From Candidatus Saccharimonadota bacterium (GTDB taxonomy: Bacteria; Patescibacteriota; Saccharimonadia; Saccharimonadales; UBA4665), in NCBI GenBank assembly GCA_027365775.1, contig DAHXLX010000015.1, forward strand, positions 1 to 55,444: a stretch of 55,444 bases of DNA, given 5' to 3'. This document shows positions 25,180-33,440 of this stretch, piece after piece. The stretch's first letter is position 1; each line of letters begins with the position of its first letter. The notes below the pieces were generated by a model that saw only the letters and a program-made list of their open reading frames with translations, did not search any database and was not told where the DNA came from. The position numbers and the translations under genes are program-made.

Positions 25180-26088
25180 ATGTTATGGCATATCGCGTTC
25201 ATTAATCTGTGGGACCCCACCCATATATCAGGATGGGTAATGATCGTTGTGGTTGCCTTGCTTTTGGGTATGATCCATGGCATTACGCCTGACGAACATA
25301 CCTGGCCAATAACCTTTAGTTATGCTATCGGCAGTTATTCGACAAAGAGGGGACTGCGTTCCGGGATCATATTCTCGCTGGCGTTTAGCTTACAGCGGGC
25401 CATTGCCAGCGAGCTGGCATATTTAGGAGTGTCTCATTTCTATAGCTTAAGCTCGTTGAATAACACCGTCTATGTAGTGGTCGGGTCGCTGATGCTGATC
25501 GCCGGCTTTATGATTATGCGCCGGAAAACAATCTTTCATTTTGAGTTGCCTTTTTTCAAGGCACACCATCTGGAGAATAAACAAGCTAACGAGCAATGGT
25601 TAGCCGATCCGAAACCCTGGATGCCGGCTGTACACGGATTTGTTGCCGGCTGGGGGTTTGGCGCTTTTGCCTTAATTATCTATACGGTACTTGCTCCGGC
25701 GACACATTCGGATTTATGGGGATGGGTGCCGGGCGCCTTGTTCGGGATCGGTACAATGATTATGCAGGCATTAGCGGGTGCGTTATTAGGCTTTATCGCT
25801 TCTCGGAAGGGACTTTCGACTGATGCCGTCCGCCGGGTGGCTTTGAAAACTGCCGCCAACACGCTGACTTGGGGCGGCGGGGCATTTATTCTGGCAGGCA
25901 TTTTCGGGCTTGTCTTTCCGACGGCCGCATTATTTGCGTTTAATACCGGATTAAAGGTGCATAATCTTGACAGTTTAGGCTTAGGATTTATATTGGCGGT
26001 TATTTGTGTTCTAGGTGTAGGATTAACCACTCTCATAACCCAAACACGAGCCGAACTGATGCGGCATGATCATCGGGTCTATGCTTAA
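25180..26088 (+). CDS. NicO-like nickel/cobalt permease candidate
   Basis: The protein has 302 residues and about seven membrane helices. The first helix pair carries LLLGMIHGITPDEHTWP, a His...Asp-x-His arrangement like the metal-binding helix (H-x4-DH) of NiCoT/NicO transporters. A His-rich cytoplasmic loop lies near residue 130, and later helices contain HGFVAGWGFGAF and GTMIMQALAGALLGF. The family is distant, so I call it NicO-like rather than naming a gene. TATTAT seven bases before the ATG suggests a leaderless message. The Nur-box-like repeat just upstream would overlap its -35 region. Together these predict a nickel- or cobalt-controlled transporter; direction of transport is not clear. 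Confidence 0.6.
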   Translation: MLWHIAFINLWDPTHISGWVMIVVVALLLGMIHGITPDEHTWPITFSYAIGSYSTKRGLRSGIIFSLAFSLQRAIASELAYLGVSHFYSLSSLNNTVYVVVGSLMLIAGFMIMRRKTIFHFELPFFKAHHLENKQANEQWLADPKPWMPAVHGFVAGWGFGAFALIIYTVLAPATHSDLWGWVPGALFGIGTMIMQALAGALLGFIASRKGLSTDAVRRVALKTAANTLTWGGGAFILAGIFGLVFPTAALFAFNTGLKVHNLDSLGLGFILAVICVLGVGLTTLITQTRAELMRHDHRVYA

Positions 26089-26114
26089 TTAACAGTTTTT
26101 GACGCTTAGCATGC

Positions 26115-26120
26115 TATATT
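26115..26120 (+). promoter_or_regulatory. -10-like hexamer TATATT six bases before GTG
   Basis: TATATT runs directly into an ATG (26121). Six bases after it is an in-frame GTG (26127), which fits a leaderless start two codons later. Confidence 0.35.
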
Positions 26121-26705
26121 ATGGTTGTGATTAAAGCGGTCGTATTCGATTGTTTCGGCGTTCTGGTATCTGATAGCCTGGCGCATATCGTAAGTGATTT
26201 CGGGGTCAGTCTGGAGGACATCGAAGAGATTGTCGGGCTGGTGGTTGCGGCAAATAATGGTTCGATTAAACCGGATGATTACCGCAAGGCAATCGCCGAT
26301 AAGCTTGGCGTAAGTACTGAGGAATACATTGAAAGGGTAAAACAAGAAGAGCAGATTAACACCCAGTTACTAGACTATATAAAGATTCTAAGGACGCGTT
26401 ATAAGACTGCTATCCTAAGTAACGTCAGTAGTCTCGAAAGTTTAGCGAGCCGTTTCGGCGATGGGCAACTTGAACAGTGTTTTGATTTGGTGATCGCATC
26501 CGGACAGATCGGTCATGCCAAGCCCGAAGCTCAGGCTTATGCCATAACCGCGTCCAAACTGGGATTAATGCTTAGCGAGTGCGTGCTGATCGATGACCGG
26601 ATTGATTACTGCGATGCGGCAATAGGTGTCGGCATGCAAGCGATTGAATACCATAACTTCGAACAAATGAAACGCGATTTAAATAAAATATTATCGGGAA
26701 GCTGA
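26121..26705 (+). CDS. HAD-family hydrolase
   Basis: The protein has 194 residues. Motif I is VVFDCFGVLV (the nucleophile is the Asp of DCFG; the usual second Asp position is Phe-Gly, as in haloacid-dehalogenase and epoxide-hydrolase-N-like members). A helical cap follows, then ILSNVS (motif II), GHAKPEAQAY (motif III Lys) and VLIDDRIDYCDAA (motif IV). All catalytic motifs are kept. It resembles small phosphatases acting on nucleotides or sugar phosphates; the substrate is unknown. The true start may be the GTG at 26127, given the promoter spacing. It stands in a run of short rightward genes, each with its own promoter-like hexamer. Confidence 0.8.
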   Translation: MVVIKAVVFDCFGVLVSDSLAHIVSDFGVSLEDIEEIVGLVVAANNGSIKPDDYRKAIADKLGVSTEEYIERVKQEEQINTQLLDYIKILRTRYKTAILSNVSSLESLASRFGDGQLEQCFDLVIASGQIGHAKPEAQAYAITASKLGLMLSECVLIDDRIDYCDAAIGVGMQAIEYHNFEQMKRDLNKILSGS

Positions 26706-26758
26706 GCTGCTGGCATTTTCACATATTACAGCCGGTTGGTTTGCTAGAATATTGACTC

Positions 26759-27097
26759 ATGGCCGGTAATCCAAAAAGACTTAGCGCCGAACAGTCGGCT
26801 AGCCAATATCTCGAGATGCGTGGCTTTGAAGTTATCGAACTAAATTTCCGCCGGTCGCGATATGCCATAGATTTGATCGCCAAGAAAAATGATGAAATAT
26901 ATTTTGTAAAATTATCTGTCTTTGGCCATGACTCATATTCATATGAGTTAGTGGCACCCAGTCACGCATCTGAGATGCGTTTAGCTGCCGCCAGTTGGAT
27001 CGAGGAGTCGGAATGGGCCGGTATAATCCATTACTCAGTCATAGAAATCGAACAACATTCACAATCGGTCATGAGCTTTATCCAGGATTTTATGTAG
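26759..27097 (+). CDS. YraN/UPF0102-like protein with degenerate nuclease motif
   Basis: The protein has 112 residues. The opening (AEQSASQYLEMRGFEVIELNFR) and following DLIA strand match the YraN/UPF0102 family, a small Holliday-junction-resolvase-like fold. In the family the next strand carries the catalytic E-x-K (V-E-V-K). Here it reads YFVKLSVF, so the Glu and Lys are lost, although the Asp of IDLIA remains. It may keep a DNA-binding role or be drifting. TAGAAT lies eight bases before the ATG and the context ATTGACTCATG matches that of the VIT1 gene. Confidence 0.65.
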   Translation: MAGNPKRLSAEQSASQYLEMRGFEVIELNFRRSRYAIDLIAKKNDEIYFVKLSVFGHDSYSYELVAPSHASEMRLAAASWIEESEWAGIIHYSVIEIEQHSQSVMSFIQDFM

Positions 27098-27132
27098 ATA
27101 AGTTTCACTAACATTGTATAATATCCAAAATT

Positions 27133-27777
27133 ATGGAAGTTGACAGACGGCACTATTCAAATAGCGAGATTACCGAGATCATAGGTAACATATATCGGCC
27201 TCCGGGTGGCGAAGGCGGATTTAGAGATTTAAGTCCTGAAGCCTGGCTCGAGGGGGGCGAAATTATCTTTAAGCAGGCGCGGGAGCGCGGCTTGCCGATT
27301 AGTTGTGCTTTTGCCGACGCCGATTCGCTCAAAGCTTTGAATGACCGTATCGGGCATGCTGCAGGTGATGAGCTACTGCGAACAATTGACAGTTCGATCC
27401 GTCAATCAGATTTCGTCGTTTATTCGGCTCGAGTTGGCGGCGACGAGTGGAAAATTCTCGGCCTGACCGACGAGGCCGGGGCCAAAAAAATTAAACAGCG
27501 AATTAAACTAAATACCCAAGAATATGTTATTGCCAAGGGAGGTTATCCCGGCTTGGGTGTTGGCGTGTCGGTCGGTATTGCTACGGCGCTGCCGGAATCA
27601 GAAGAATCGCTTAGCGCATTGCTAGAACGCGCCGACACGGATCTACGAGCTGATAAAAGAAACAACTTACCGGTTTTTAATCGTAAACAGCGCTTAGCGG
27701 TAAGCCTATCAAGTGTTGCGCTTAGGCTGGCAAACGTGCATCCGAGACAGTTCGCCAAATATGAAGATCTTAAATAG
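27133..27777 (+). CDS. Single-domain diguanylate cyclase-like protein (GGDEW)
   Basis: The protein has 214 residues. The GGDEF domain spans about 40-190. It contains DADSLKALNDRIGHAAGDELL (metal-binding Asp and substrate-binding Asn/Asp) and the signature RVGGDEW (100-106), with Trp in place of the usual Phe, which is tolerated in active enzymes. No RxxD inhibitory site is seen before it, and no sensor or membrane domain is present. It would make cyclic di-GMP from GTP if active. A TATAAT lies ten bases before the ATG. No EAL or PilZ protein is visible in the window. Confidence 0.8.
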   Translation: MEVDRRHYSNSEITEIIGNIYRPPGGEGGFRDLSPEAWLEGGEIIFKQARERGLPISCAFADADSLKALNDRIGHAAGDELLRTIDSSIRQSDFVVYSARVGGDEWKILGLTDEAGAKKIKQRIKLNTQEYVIAKGGYPGLGVGVSVGIATALPESEESLSALLERADTDLRADKRNNLPVFNRKQRLAVSLSSVALRLANVHPRQFAKYEDLK

Positions 27778-27846
27778 ATAACCTATTAGACGATCTACAA
27801 AACCAGAGTTATAATATTGACAACTGCGGAGATAAAGGAGATAAAA

Positions 27847-28644
27847 ATGAACAGACCGGTTTATCCGGAGGATGGTCCGGAATGGATACCTGAGGCTGCA
27901 ATTGACGAAGAGCATGAGTTAAATCTCGAGTTGCTCGAACAGTCGCAGGCGTCGGATTTTATTGATTACCGAACTGCTTTTATCGGTAAACTGATCGTCC
28001 ACTCAGCCATCGAAAATGGTAGCGGCTGGGCGTTATTTGATCTCGATGTTGATGCCGAAGGTAAGGCAATTGACTTGGATTATGAAGCAACTGAGTCGAC
28101 TTGTGGGCTGGGCGATAATGAACAATCTAAAACACTTAGCTATGAGGTTTTGCTATACAGTTATTTCACCGAACCGCAACCGGCAAAGCAGCTACCGATA
28201 CTTAGAACAGTGACCAATGAGGTTATTAAAGCCGATGGTCGGTTGTTTTGTCTTAGTCATGACTTGATGCTTGATCCTTTCGACGACATATACATGATGA
28301 TTGATGCGATACAGATAAAGCTAATAGGCCAACGTCCGCCTAAGCCGTTCAATGTACCGGCTGGCTTATCCCCGGAGGACAGATTGACGGCCCCGCCGAG
28401 ATCTCTGGGCTCGTTATTCCGTGTTCGCAACGTTATTCTTTATTTGTCAAACTGTGAGCCATTGCCCTCGTTCTACGTGTTGTCAGCTTTAAACGACGAT
28501 GAAGATATTGCACCATTCGGCCATCCGGTAAAAACCAGAGATAAAGCTTTTACGCTGGGGCACGCCGCTGAGCTGTTAGACAAAGTAATTGATTTGCAGC
28601 CAACAGAAACCGGAGCCGGTAACCGAATATGTTTCATAAATTAG
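27847..28644 (+). CDS. Uncharacterised 265-residue soluble protein
   Basis: The start at ATG 27847 has GGAGAT eight bases upstream; an upstream in-frame start is less well supported. There is no signal peptide or membrane helix. The protein is acidic, with Glu/Asp-rich N-terminus and a middle region of alternating strands (for example GWALFDLDVDAEGKAIDLDY). A Pro-rich turn (near 170-190) is followed by RVRNVILYLSNCEPLPSFYVL. I do not recognise a family. It is read in the same direction as the GGDEF gene 69 bases upstream, but has its own TATAAT-like element (about 27811-27816). Confidence 0.5.
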   Translation: MNRPVYPEDGPEWIPEAAIDEEHELNLELLEQSQASDFIDYRTAFIGKLIVHSAIENGSGWALFDLDVDAEGKAIDLDYEATESTCGLGDNEQSKTLSYEVLLYSYFTEPQPAKQLPILRTVTNEVIKADGRLFCLSHDLMLDPFDDIYMMIDAIQIKLIGQRPPKPFNVPAGLSPEDRLTAPPRSLGSLFRVRNVILYLSNCEPLPSFYVLSALNDDEDIAPFGHPVKTRDKAFTLGHAAELLDKVIDLQPTETGAGNRICFIN

Positions 28645-28695
28645 CTTAGCTTAGCCATGCTTGTATTCTTATAGTAATTCTTAAGCATTCGGCAA

Positions 28696-28701
28696 TATTA
28701 T
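28696..28701 (+). promoter_or_regulatory. -10-like hexamer TATTAT six bases before ATG start
   Basis: TATTAT, six bases (GTTTTT), then the ATG at 28708, without a Shine-Dalgarno sequence. Confidence 0.5.
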
Positions 28702-28707
28702 GTTTTT

Positions 28708-29616
28708 ATGGCTAAATATTCGAAGCAACGAATTGCTGTGATAATCGCTGTATCTATATTGGTTTTGATTACGGCGACCGTTCTGAGCTTGGCTAGCGGT
28801 TTTGGAAAAGTAATTCGGCAATTGTCGCATGCCGACATTGTTTGGCTGGCATTCGTGATTGTCGCCCAGTCATTTGCCTACTGGGCGTATGTAATTCCTT
28901 ACAAACTGGTCTTTAAGCTAAGTTTTAAAGATGCTAAAACTTACTCTTTCGAGGGCTTCCAGCCATTCACGCGTGGCGGGGGCTTTGTCTATGACATGCG
29001 CTTACATAAACCGCAGGGGGCTAAAGCTCGGGTGTTCTATCTAGGAATTTGGGAATATATGGCCTTAGCGCCGGCCGTCTTAATTGCGGCTATCTATGCC
29101 GTCGCCGATCATTCCGTAGCCACATCGCTGTCACTGCCCTGGTTGATTATCGTTCCGTTGGGCACGCTGTTATTGATTGGCGTGCTATTCTATCGGCACA
29201 GTATCAGCAGATTTCCCAGGGCCAGTCATCTCGTCGATATGATGCTCGGTATGTTCAAAGATCAGAGCTGGAAACAGATGAGCGGATTAATTCTCGGGAT
29301 GATCTGTTACTGGACAGGTGAAATCTTCGCACTGTGGGGGGCACTTCAGCTTTTCGATATCAGTTTGTCCTGGCAGGCGCTATTGATTGCCTACGCTTCC
29401 GGTTATTCACTCACCCGTCGAAGTTTGCCGCTAGCAGGGGCAGGCATAGTGCTGGTATCTTTGACGTTAAGTTTGCATTGGGTCGGCACGGCGCTGTCAG
29501 TTGCAATACTGGCCGCGTTAGCGTATCAGGTCTCCAATCTCTTGGTGCCGTTAATTTATCATCATCAAGCAAAACTTAAACTTGACCAAGTTAAATTACT
29601 AACGGCGGGCAGATAG
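28708..29616 (+). CDS. UPF0104/LPG-synthase-TM-like integral membrane protein
   Basis: The protein has 302 residues and about eight membrane helices, a basic N-terminus and a basic C-terminus. The last third has SLPLAGAGIVLVSLTLSL and a following LAALAYQVSNLLVPL helix, which match the end of the lysylphosphatidylglycerol synthetase transmembrane family (UPF0104, also related to AglD). Members without the catalytic domain are thought to be lipid flippases or lipid-linked glycosylation helpers. The catalytic GNAT-like domain of MprF is absent. The message is predicted to be leaderless. Confidence 0.65.
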   Translation: MAKYSKQRIAVIIAVSILVLITATVLSLASGFGKVIRQLSHADIVWLAFVIVAQSFAYWAYVIPYKLVFKLSFKDAKTYSFEGFQPFTRGGGFVYDMRLHKPQGAKARVFYLGIWEYMALAPAVLIAAIYAVADHSVATSLSLPWLIIVPLGTLLLIGVLFYRHSISRFPRASHLVDMMLGMFKDQSWKQMSGLILGMICYWTGEIFALWGALQLFDISLSWQALLIAYASGYSLTRRSLPLAGAGIVLVSLTLSLHWVGTALSVAILAALAYQVSNLLVPLIYHHQAKLKLDQVKLLTAGR

Positions 29617-29664
29617 GATTAAGCATAATATTAGTCTGAATTTAAACGGAGGTTTTGGGAAATT

Positions 29665-30843
29665 TTGCAGGAACCAAGAAAACTTACTCCATTGGCGCTC
29701 AAACAACTCCTAGAAGAGGATGTACGTATACCTGCGGTAAGTATATATACGCCGATGCACTGGGTTGTATCAACCATTCATTTAAGCGAAGAAGAAATCA
29801 GACTCAAAAATCTAAAATCCAAGGTAGTTACGGCGATCAAAACCAGATTCGGCGACGATTATATTATTGAATTTTCCAAGAAAATCGATTCAATTTTAAG
29901 TGACACTACTTTCTTAGAGCATCAAACCGAGGGTTTGCTAATATGTGCTTGCCCAGGTCGTTTCGAAATGTTTTATCTGCCGTTTGATACCAATGAATAC
30001 ATTGCCGTTGCCGATCATTTCCACTTGGCACCGGTGCTGGGGTTAGTCAATGATTACCGTGAATATTATGTTCTAATGTTAACTCAGCGGCACCCGGCGC
30101 TGTTAAAAGGTGACTTATATGGACTGTATCCGACCAATCTCCAATTGCCTGAATCACTTAAAGCCGGTCTTGGCATCGACGAAAACGGTCGGGAAAACGA
30201 ACAGCAATGGTCGGTTTCGGGAGCAAACCAGACAGCCGGCGGCATTAGTGGATTTAACGGCCGGGGATCAGATAAAAATCCGGCCAGAGATGATCGTCTT
30301 CGGTTTTGGCGATTGATCGATCAGCTGGTAGTTAAACACACGAACCGCGATTTACCTCTAATCCTTGCCGGTGTAACCAGGGAGGTAGCCGAATACAGGG
30401 CGCTCTCACGTTATCCGAATTTGCTTCCGCAGCATATCGATGGCGGATCAGGCAAGAACAACCTCCAGGAACTTTATCGGTCGGCAATGGACGTAGTGCG
30501 CCATAACCTAATAGATCGGGATCACAACCAAGCAATCAAACAATACCTACAATTAAGCGGAAAAACACCGAGACTCACGGAAGCCGATCATACGGCTATC
30601 CTGACGCAAGCCGATGCCGGCCGTATCGATAAATTGTTGCTGGCGGCGTTTCATTATACTTCAGATACGATCCGTGACAACAATCGGCCGGTGCCGGTTA
30701 TCAGCTACCCATCGCCGGAGTATGCTGACGATGTGAATAAGGTGGCACAAACTGTCTTGAATGAGGGCGGCAAAGTTATTAACCTGGATCATGCATCGAT
30801 GCCGGTTAAGGACGTCGACATGTTAGCCATACTGCGTTATTAG
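29665..30843 (+). CDS. baeRF-family protein (bacterial archaeo-eukaryotic release factor-like)
   Basis: The protein has 392 residues from the TTG at 29665, with GGAGG about 12 bases upstream. The N-terminal domain (PAVSIYTPMH, then a helical pair and LLICACPGRFEMFYLPF) and a second domain with YYVLMLTQRHPALLKGDLYGLYP resemble the baeRF families, which share domains with eukaryotic/archaeal eRF1 and are proposed to act on stalled ribosomes. A later block ending with GGKVINLDHASMPVKDVDMLAILRY is the typical C-terminal L7Ae-like domain. No GGQ peptide-release motif is seen; GGG-free loops near 195-215 (a Gly/Asn-rich insert) may replace it. It ends four bases into the neighbouring convergent gene. 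Confidence 0.65.
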   Translation: MQEPRKLTPLALKQLLEEDVRIPAVSIYTPMHWVVSTIHLSEEEIRLKNLKSKVVTAIKTRFGDDYIIEFSKKIDSILSDTTFLEHQTEGLLICACPGRFEMFYLPFDTNEYIAVADHFHLAPVLGLVNDYREYYVLMLTQRHPALLKGDLYGLYPTNLQLPESLKAGLGIDENGRENEQQWSVSGANQTAGGISGFNGRGSDKNPARDDRLRFWRLIDQLVVKHTNRDLPLILAGVTREVAEYRALSRYPNLLPQHIDGGSGKNNLQELYRSAMDVVRHNLIDRDHNQAIKQYLQLSGKTPRLTEADHTAILTQADAGRIDKLLLAAFHYTSDTIRDNNRPVPVISYPSPEYADDVNKVAQTVLNEGGKVINLDHASMPVKDVDMLAILRY

Positions 30844-31373
30844 CAGCCGCTGAGCAGTAAAGCCGATGGATTAATATTGAACTTCCAGCCGTAGTAGAGT
30901 GAGGCAATCTCGTAGGCGTTGGTTTCAATCGGGGCGCTGATGGCGGCGCTGGAATCGGCGTCGGCGACATTACCGTCTACGCATATGGCGTGTTGGATTT
31001 GGGCTTGAGTCGCGCTATATCCGAGTTTCATGACCGTTGGCTCTAATGCCGCGACCGCTTGCCAGTCAAGGATGTTCAGGTCGCCGTTGGCACAGCTGAT
31101 TGGCGACGGATCTCCGTTACTGGCATAGGAAAGGGTTTGTGAACACTCGCCAATTTTAGGCGGTACATCGGCTGGCTTGAGTATGGCATAAGAGCTAGCT
31201 CCGGCATTAGATTGAATTCTGGTTGGTTGTGGCGAATAACCGTTGCCCGGTTTCTTTGCTGCCAGATTGGAGTAAACCAAAAAGCCGGCACCGACTACTA
31301 TCACGAACGATATTATTGCTATCAGTAGCGGTGTGTAAGTGACTCCTTGTTGTCGAGAATGCTTTATCTTCAT
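30840..31373 (-). CDS. Pilin-like membrane-anchored protein without Glu5
   Basis: The start at 31373 is chosen because TAAAAT lies seven bases upstream; an earlier ATG at 31418 would add 15 residues. The product has 177 residues: a basic leader (MKIKHSRQQG), then VTYTP and a hydrophobic helix (about 15-38), so the leader looks pilin-like but the fifth mature residue is Pro, not Glu. A Pro/Ser linker leads to a C-terminal domain with four Cys (including the last residue). I do not recognise the domain. Lack of Glu5 suggests a simple membrane anchor or a minor pilin at a tip. Confidence 0.5.
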   Translation of the reverse strand: MKIKHSRQQGVTYTPLLIAIISFVIVVGAGFLVYSNLAAKKPGNGYSPQPTRIQSNAGASSYAILKPADVPPKIGECSQTLSYASNGDPSPISCANGDLNILDWQAVAALEPTVMKLGYSATQAQIQHAICVDGNVADADSSAAISAPIETNAYEIASLYYGWKFNINPSALLLSGC

Positions 31374-31455
31374 CAGAAGAATTTTATCACGACTTAAGAA
31401 CCGGCCAAGTCCGGGCACGGCTTTAGTTTTGCCAGTGATATACTAAGCACTACTT

Positions 31456-32931
31456 ATGGCGGTGAATAAAGTATCAAGCGCGACAAAACAGACGTCATAC
31501 CACGCTAAGTTAGCCAAGCACCGCGGTTTGGCAATGCTGGTGGTTATGACCGGAGTGCTGATTACGGCAATCGATACGACGATAGTTGTGCTGGCTTTGC
31601 CGGAGATTGAAAAGGGATTGAAGGTCGGCTTATCTTCAATTATATGGATAGTGATCGGTTATTTACTGGTAATTACCCTGTTAGCTACCCAGGTAGGCAG
31701 ACTTGGAGATATGTTTGGTCGGGTAAAGATGTACGAAGTCGGCTTTCTGCTGTTTGTACTCGGATCGTTGGCTTGTGCATTAGCCTGGAATGAGCAGTCA
31801 ATTATTCTGTTCCGCATTATTCAAGCTATCGGTGGCGCATTTGTGTCGGCTAACAGCGGGGCGATTATTGCCGGGCTGTATCCTAAACACGAACGGGGTA
31901 AGGCTTATGGATACAACGCCGTCGGCTGGAGCTTAGGCGCGGTGCTGGGTATTGTAATCGGCGGAATTATCGTGACTTACGTTTCTTGGCGCTGGATATT
32001 CGGTATAAACGTGCCAATCGGTTTAGCGGCATTGGCGATTGCCCTAAAAGTATTGCACCAAAAGGCCGATAAGGTCAGCCATCGTCTCGATCCTTTGGGC
32101 ATGATATTGCTCGGTGTCGGGATATTCGGTGTGCTGTGGTCGGTTACCAGGCTAGCTACCAGTTCGTTAGATAAAGTTATTCTCGGTTACTTGGTTGGCG
32201 GCATAATTTTGCTAATCGCTTTTTATTTCATTGAGCGACGGCAAAAAGAACCGATGCTCCATTTGTCCTTGTTCAAAATTCCGACGATGACACCCACTCT
32301 ATTGGCGGCACTGTTCCAGGGGCTGGCAAACTTCGCGGTTCTGTTTTTGGTCATCATGTACTTGCAAGGACCGAGGGGACTTTCACCGATCCATGCCTCG
32401 CTATTGTTAGTGCCCGGTTACGTAATCGGATCAGTCATCGGTCCGTTCGCCGGTCGGCTAGCCGACAGGAAAGGGCCAATCATACCGGCGACGGCCGGGC
32501 TAGCGGTACAGGTGGTGGCGTTGTTAATCTATGCTCAGCTATCTCTAACCACCGGATTATGGGTGGTGGTAATTGCCAGCATTATAAACGGTATCGGCTC
32601 AAGCAGTTTCTTTCCGGCCAACAATTCGGCGGTCATGAAAGCCTCTCCGCCGGAAATGTTCGGTATCTCGTCCGGTATGCTCCGGACATTCTCTAACATC
32701 GGTATGGTATTCTCTTTTTCGACCGCGATCCTGGTTGCTTCCCGCTCGATCAGCAAACATCTGGCATTTGCCATATTTGTCGGTACCACTAATCTTCGTG
32801 GTCATTTAGCCTCGGTCTTTACCAATGGCCTGCATATGGCTTTTTATGTTTCAATGGCCTTTATGCTGCTTGCCGCCGTGTTGTCGGCCGTCAGGGAAAA
32901 ACGTTTACCATTGATACGTTCTACGGGGTAG
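31456..32931 (+). CDS. MFS multidrug exporter, DHA2 (EmrB/QacA) type
   Basis: The protein has 491 residues and 14 predicted membrane helices. The first has AIDTTIVVLALPEI, where the Asp and DTTIVN-like segment are characteristic of DHA2 proton antiporters. Helices 2-3 carry QVGRLGDMFGRVKMYEVGF (motif A), and helix 5 GWSLGAVLGIVIGGIIV fits motif C of antiporters. It would export amphiphilic drugs or metabolites in exchange for protons. A TATACT lies 11 bases before the ATG. It is monocistronic; no TetR-type regulator is next to it. Confidence 0.85.
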   Translation: MAVNKVSSATKQTSYHAKLAKHRGLAMLVVMTGVLITAIDTTIVVLALPEIEKGLKVGLSSIIWIVIGYLLVITLLATQVGRLGDMFGRVKMYEVGFLLFVLGSLACALAWNEQSIILFRIIQAIGGAFVSANSGAIIAGLYPKHERGKAYGYNAVGWSLGAVLGIVIGGIIVTYVSWRWIFGINVPIGLAALAIALKVLHQKADKVSHRLDPLGMILLGVGIFGVLWSVTRLATSSLDKVILGYLVGGIILLIAFYFIERRQKEPMLHLSLFKIPTMTPTLLAALFQGLANFAVLFLVIMYLQGPRGLSPIHASLLLVPGYVIGSVIGPFAGRLADRKGPIIPATAGLAVQVVALLIYAQLSLTTGLWVVVIASIINGIGSSSFFPANNSAVMKASPPEMFGISSGMLRTFSNIGMVFSFSTAILVASRSISKHLAFAIFVGTTNLRGHLASVFTNGLHMAFYVSMAFMLLAAVLSAVREKRLPLIRSTG

Positions 32932-32979
32932 AGGACACATCGATGCATATAGGATATACTAGGCTAGATTGAAATGATT

Positions 32980-33053
32980 GGCGCTGTGGCGGAGTGGTTA
33001 CGCAGAGGTCTGCAAAACCTTTTACACCGGTTCAATTCCGGTCAGCGCCTCCA
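32980..33053 (+). tRNA. tRNA-Cys (GCA)
   Basis: The acceptor stem GGCGCTG pairs with CAGCGCC, the D arm, anticodon loop CTGCAAA (anticodon GCA) and T arm GGTTCAATTCC are all present, and CCA is encoded. Thirteen bases separate it from tRNA-Leu, so the two are probably co-transcribed. Confidence 0.95.
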
Positions 33054-33066
33054 GGAAAAACTAAAT

Positions 33067-33152
33067 GCGCGGGTGGTGGAACGGTATACACAAGAGACTT
33101 AAAATCTCTCGCCTACCAAGGCTTGCGGGTTCAAATCCCGCCCCGCGCACCA
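33067..33152 (+). tRNA. tRNA-Leu (TAA)
   Basis: The acceptor stem GCGCGGG pairs with CCCGCGC. The anticodon loop is CTTAAAA (anticodon TAA), the long variable arm is typical of class II tRNAs, the T loop TTCAAAT is present and CCA is encoded. Confidence 0.95.
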
Positions 33153-33216
33153 TGATTGATTAACCAAAGCCGCTTATGCCACAGACTCGACTATTAAAAC
33201 GAAAGATGGCTAGAAA

Positions 33217-33330
33217 TTATGGTTTTACCGTTCGCCAGATTATTATTAAACCGACCAGTACGACGATCAGCAATATAACTACTAACAGTTCAAGTAACGT
33301 GTAACCCGACTGGCTAGACTTAAGTCTCAT
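33217..33330 (-). CDS. 37-residue micro-pilin (leader plus pilin helix only)
   Basis: An ATG at 33330 opens 37 codons ending in TAA. The product is a basic leader MRLKSSQSG, then YTLLELLVVILLIVVLVGL, so Glu is at mature position 5 of a perfect type IV pilin N-helix, and a four-residue basic tail. There is no globular domain. It is preceded by TATGCT nine bases before the ATG. It could be a minimal pseudopilin, a helix that caps or primes a fibre, or the intact remains of a truncated pilin. It is divergent from the F1-like operon. Confidence 0.6.
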   Translation of the reverse strand: MRLKSSQSGYTLLELLVVILLIVVLVGLIIIWRTVKP

Positions 33331-33440
33331 TTATCCATAAGCATAAGGGTCTCACTGTCAACAAGTCAACTTAACGGCCATAACTTAAACTGTTTAGATT
33401 TTGATATAATAACGTTAGCAGAAAGTTGACCTGTTAAAAG

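Noticed and set aside
32980-33152. tRNA-Cys/tRNA-Leu as an integration site
   Set aside because: No integrase and no repeat of either tRNA end is found nearby.
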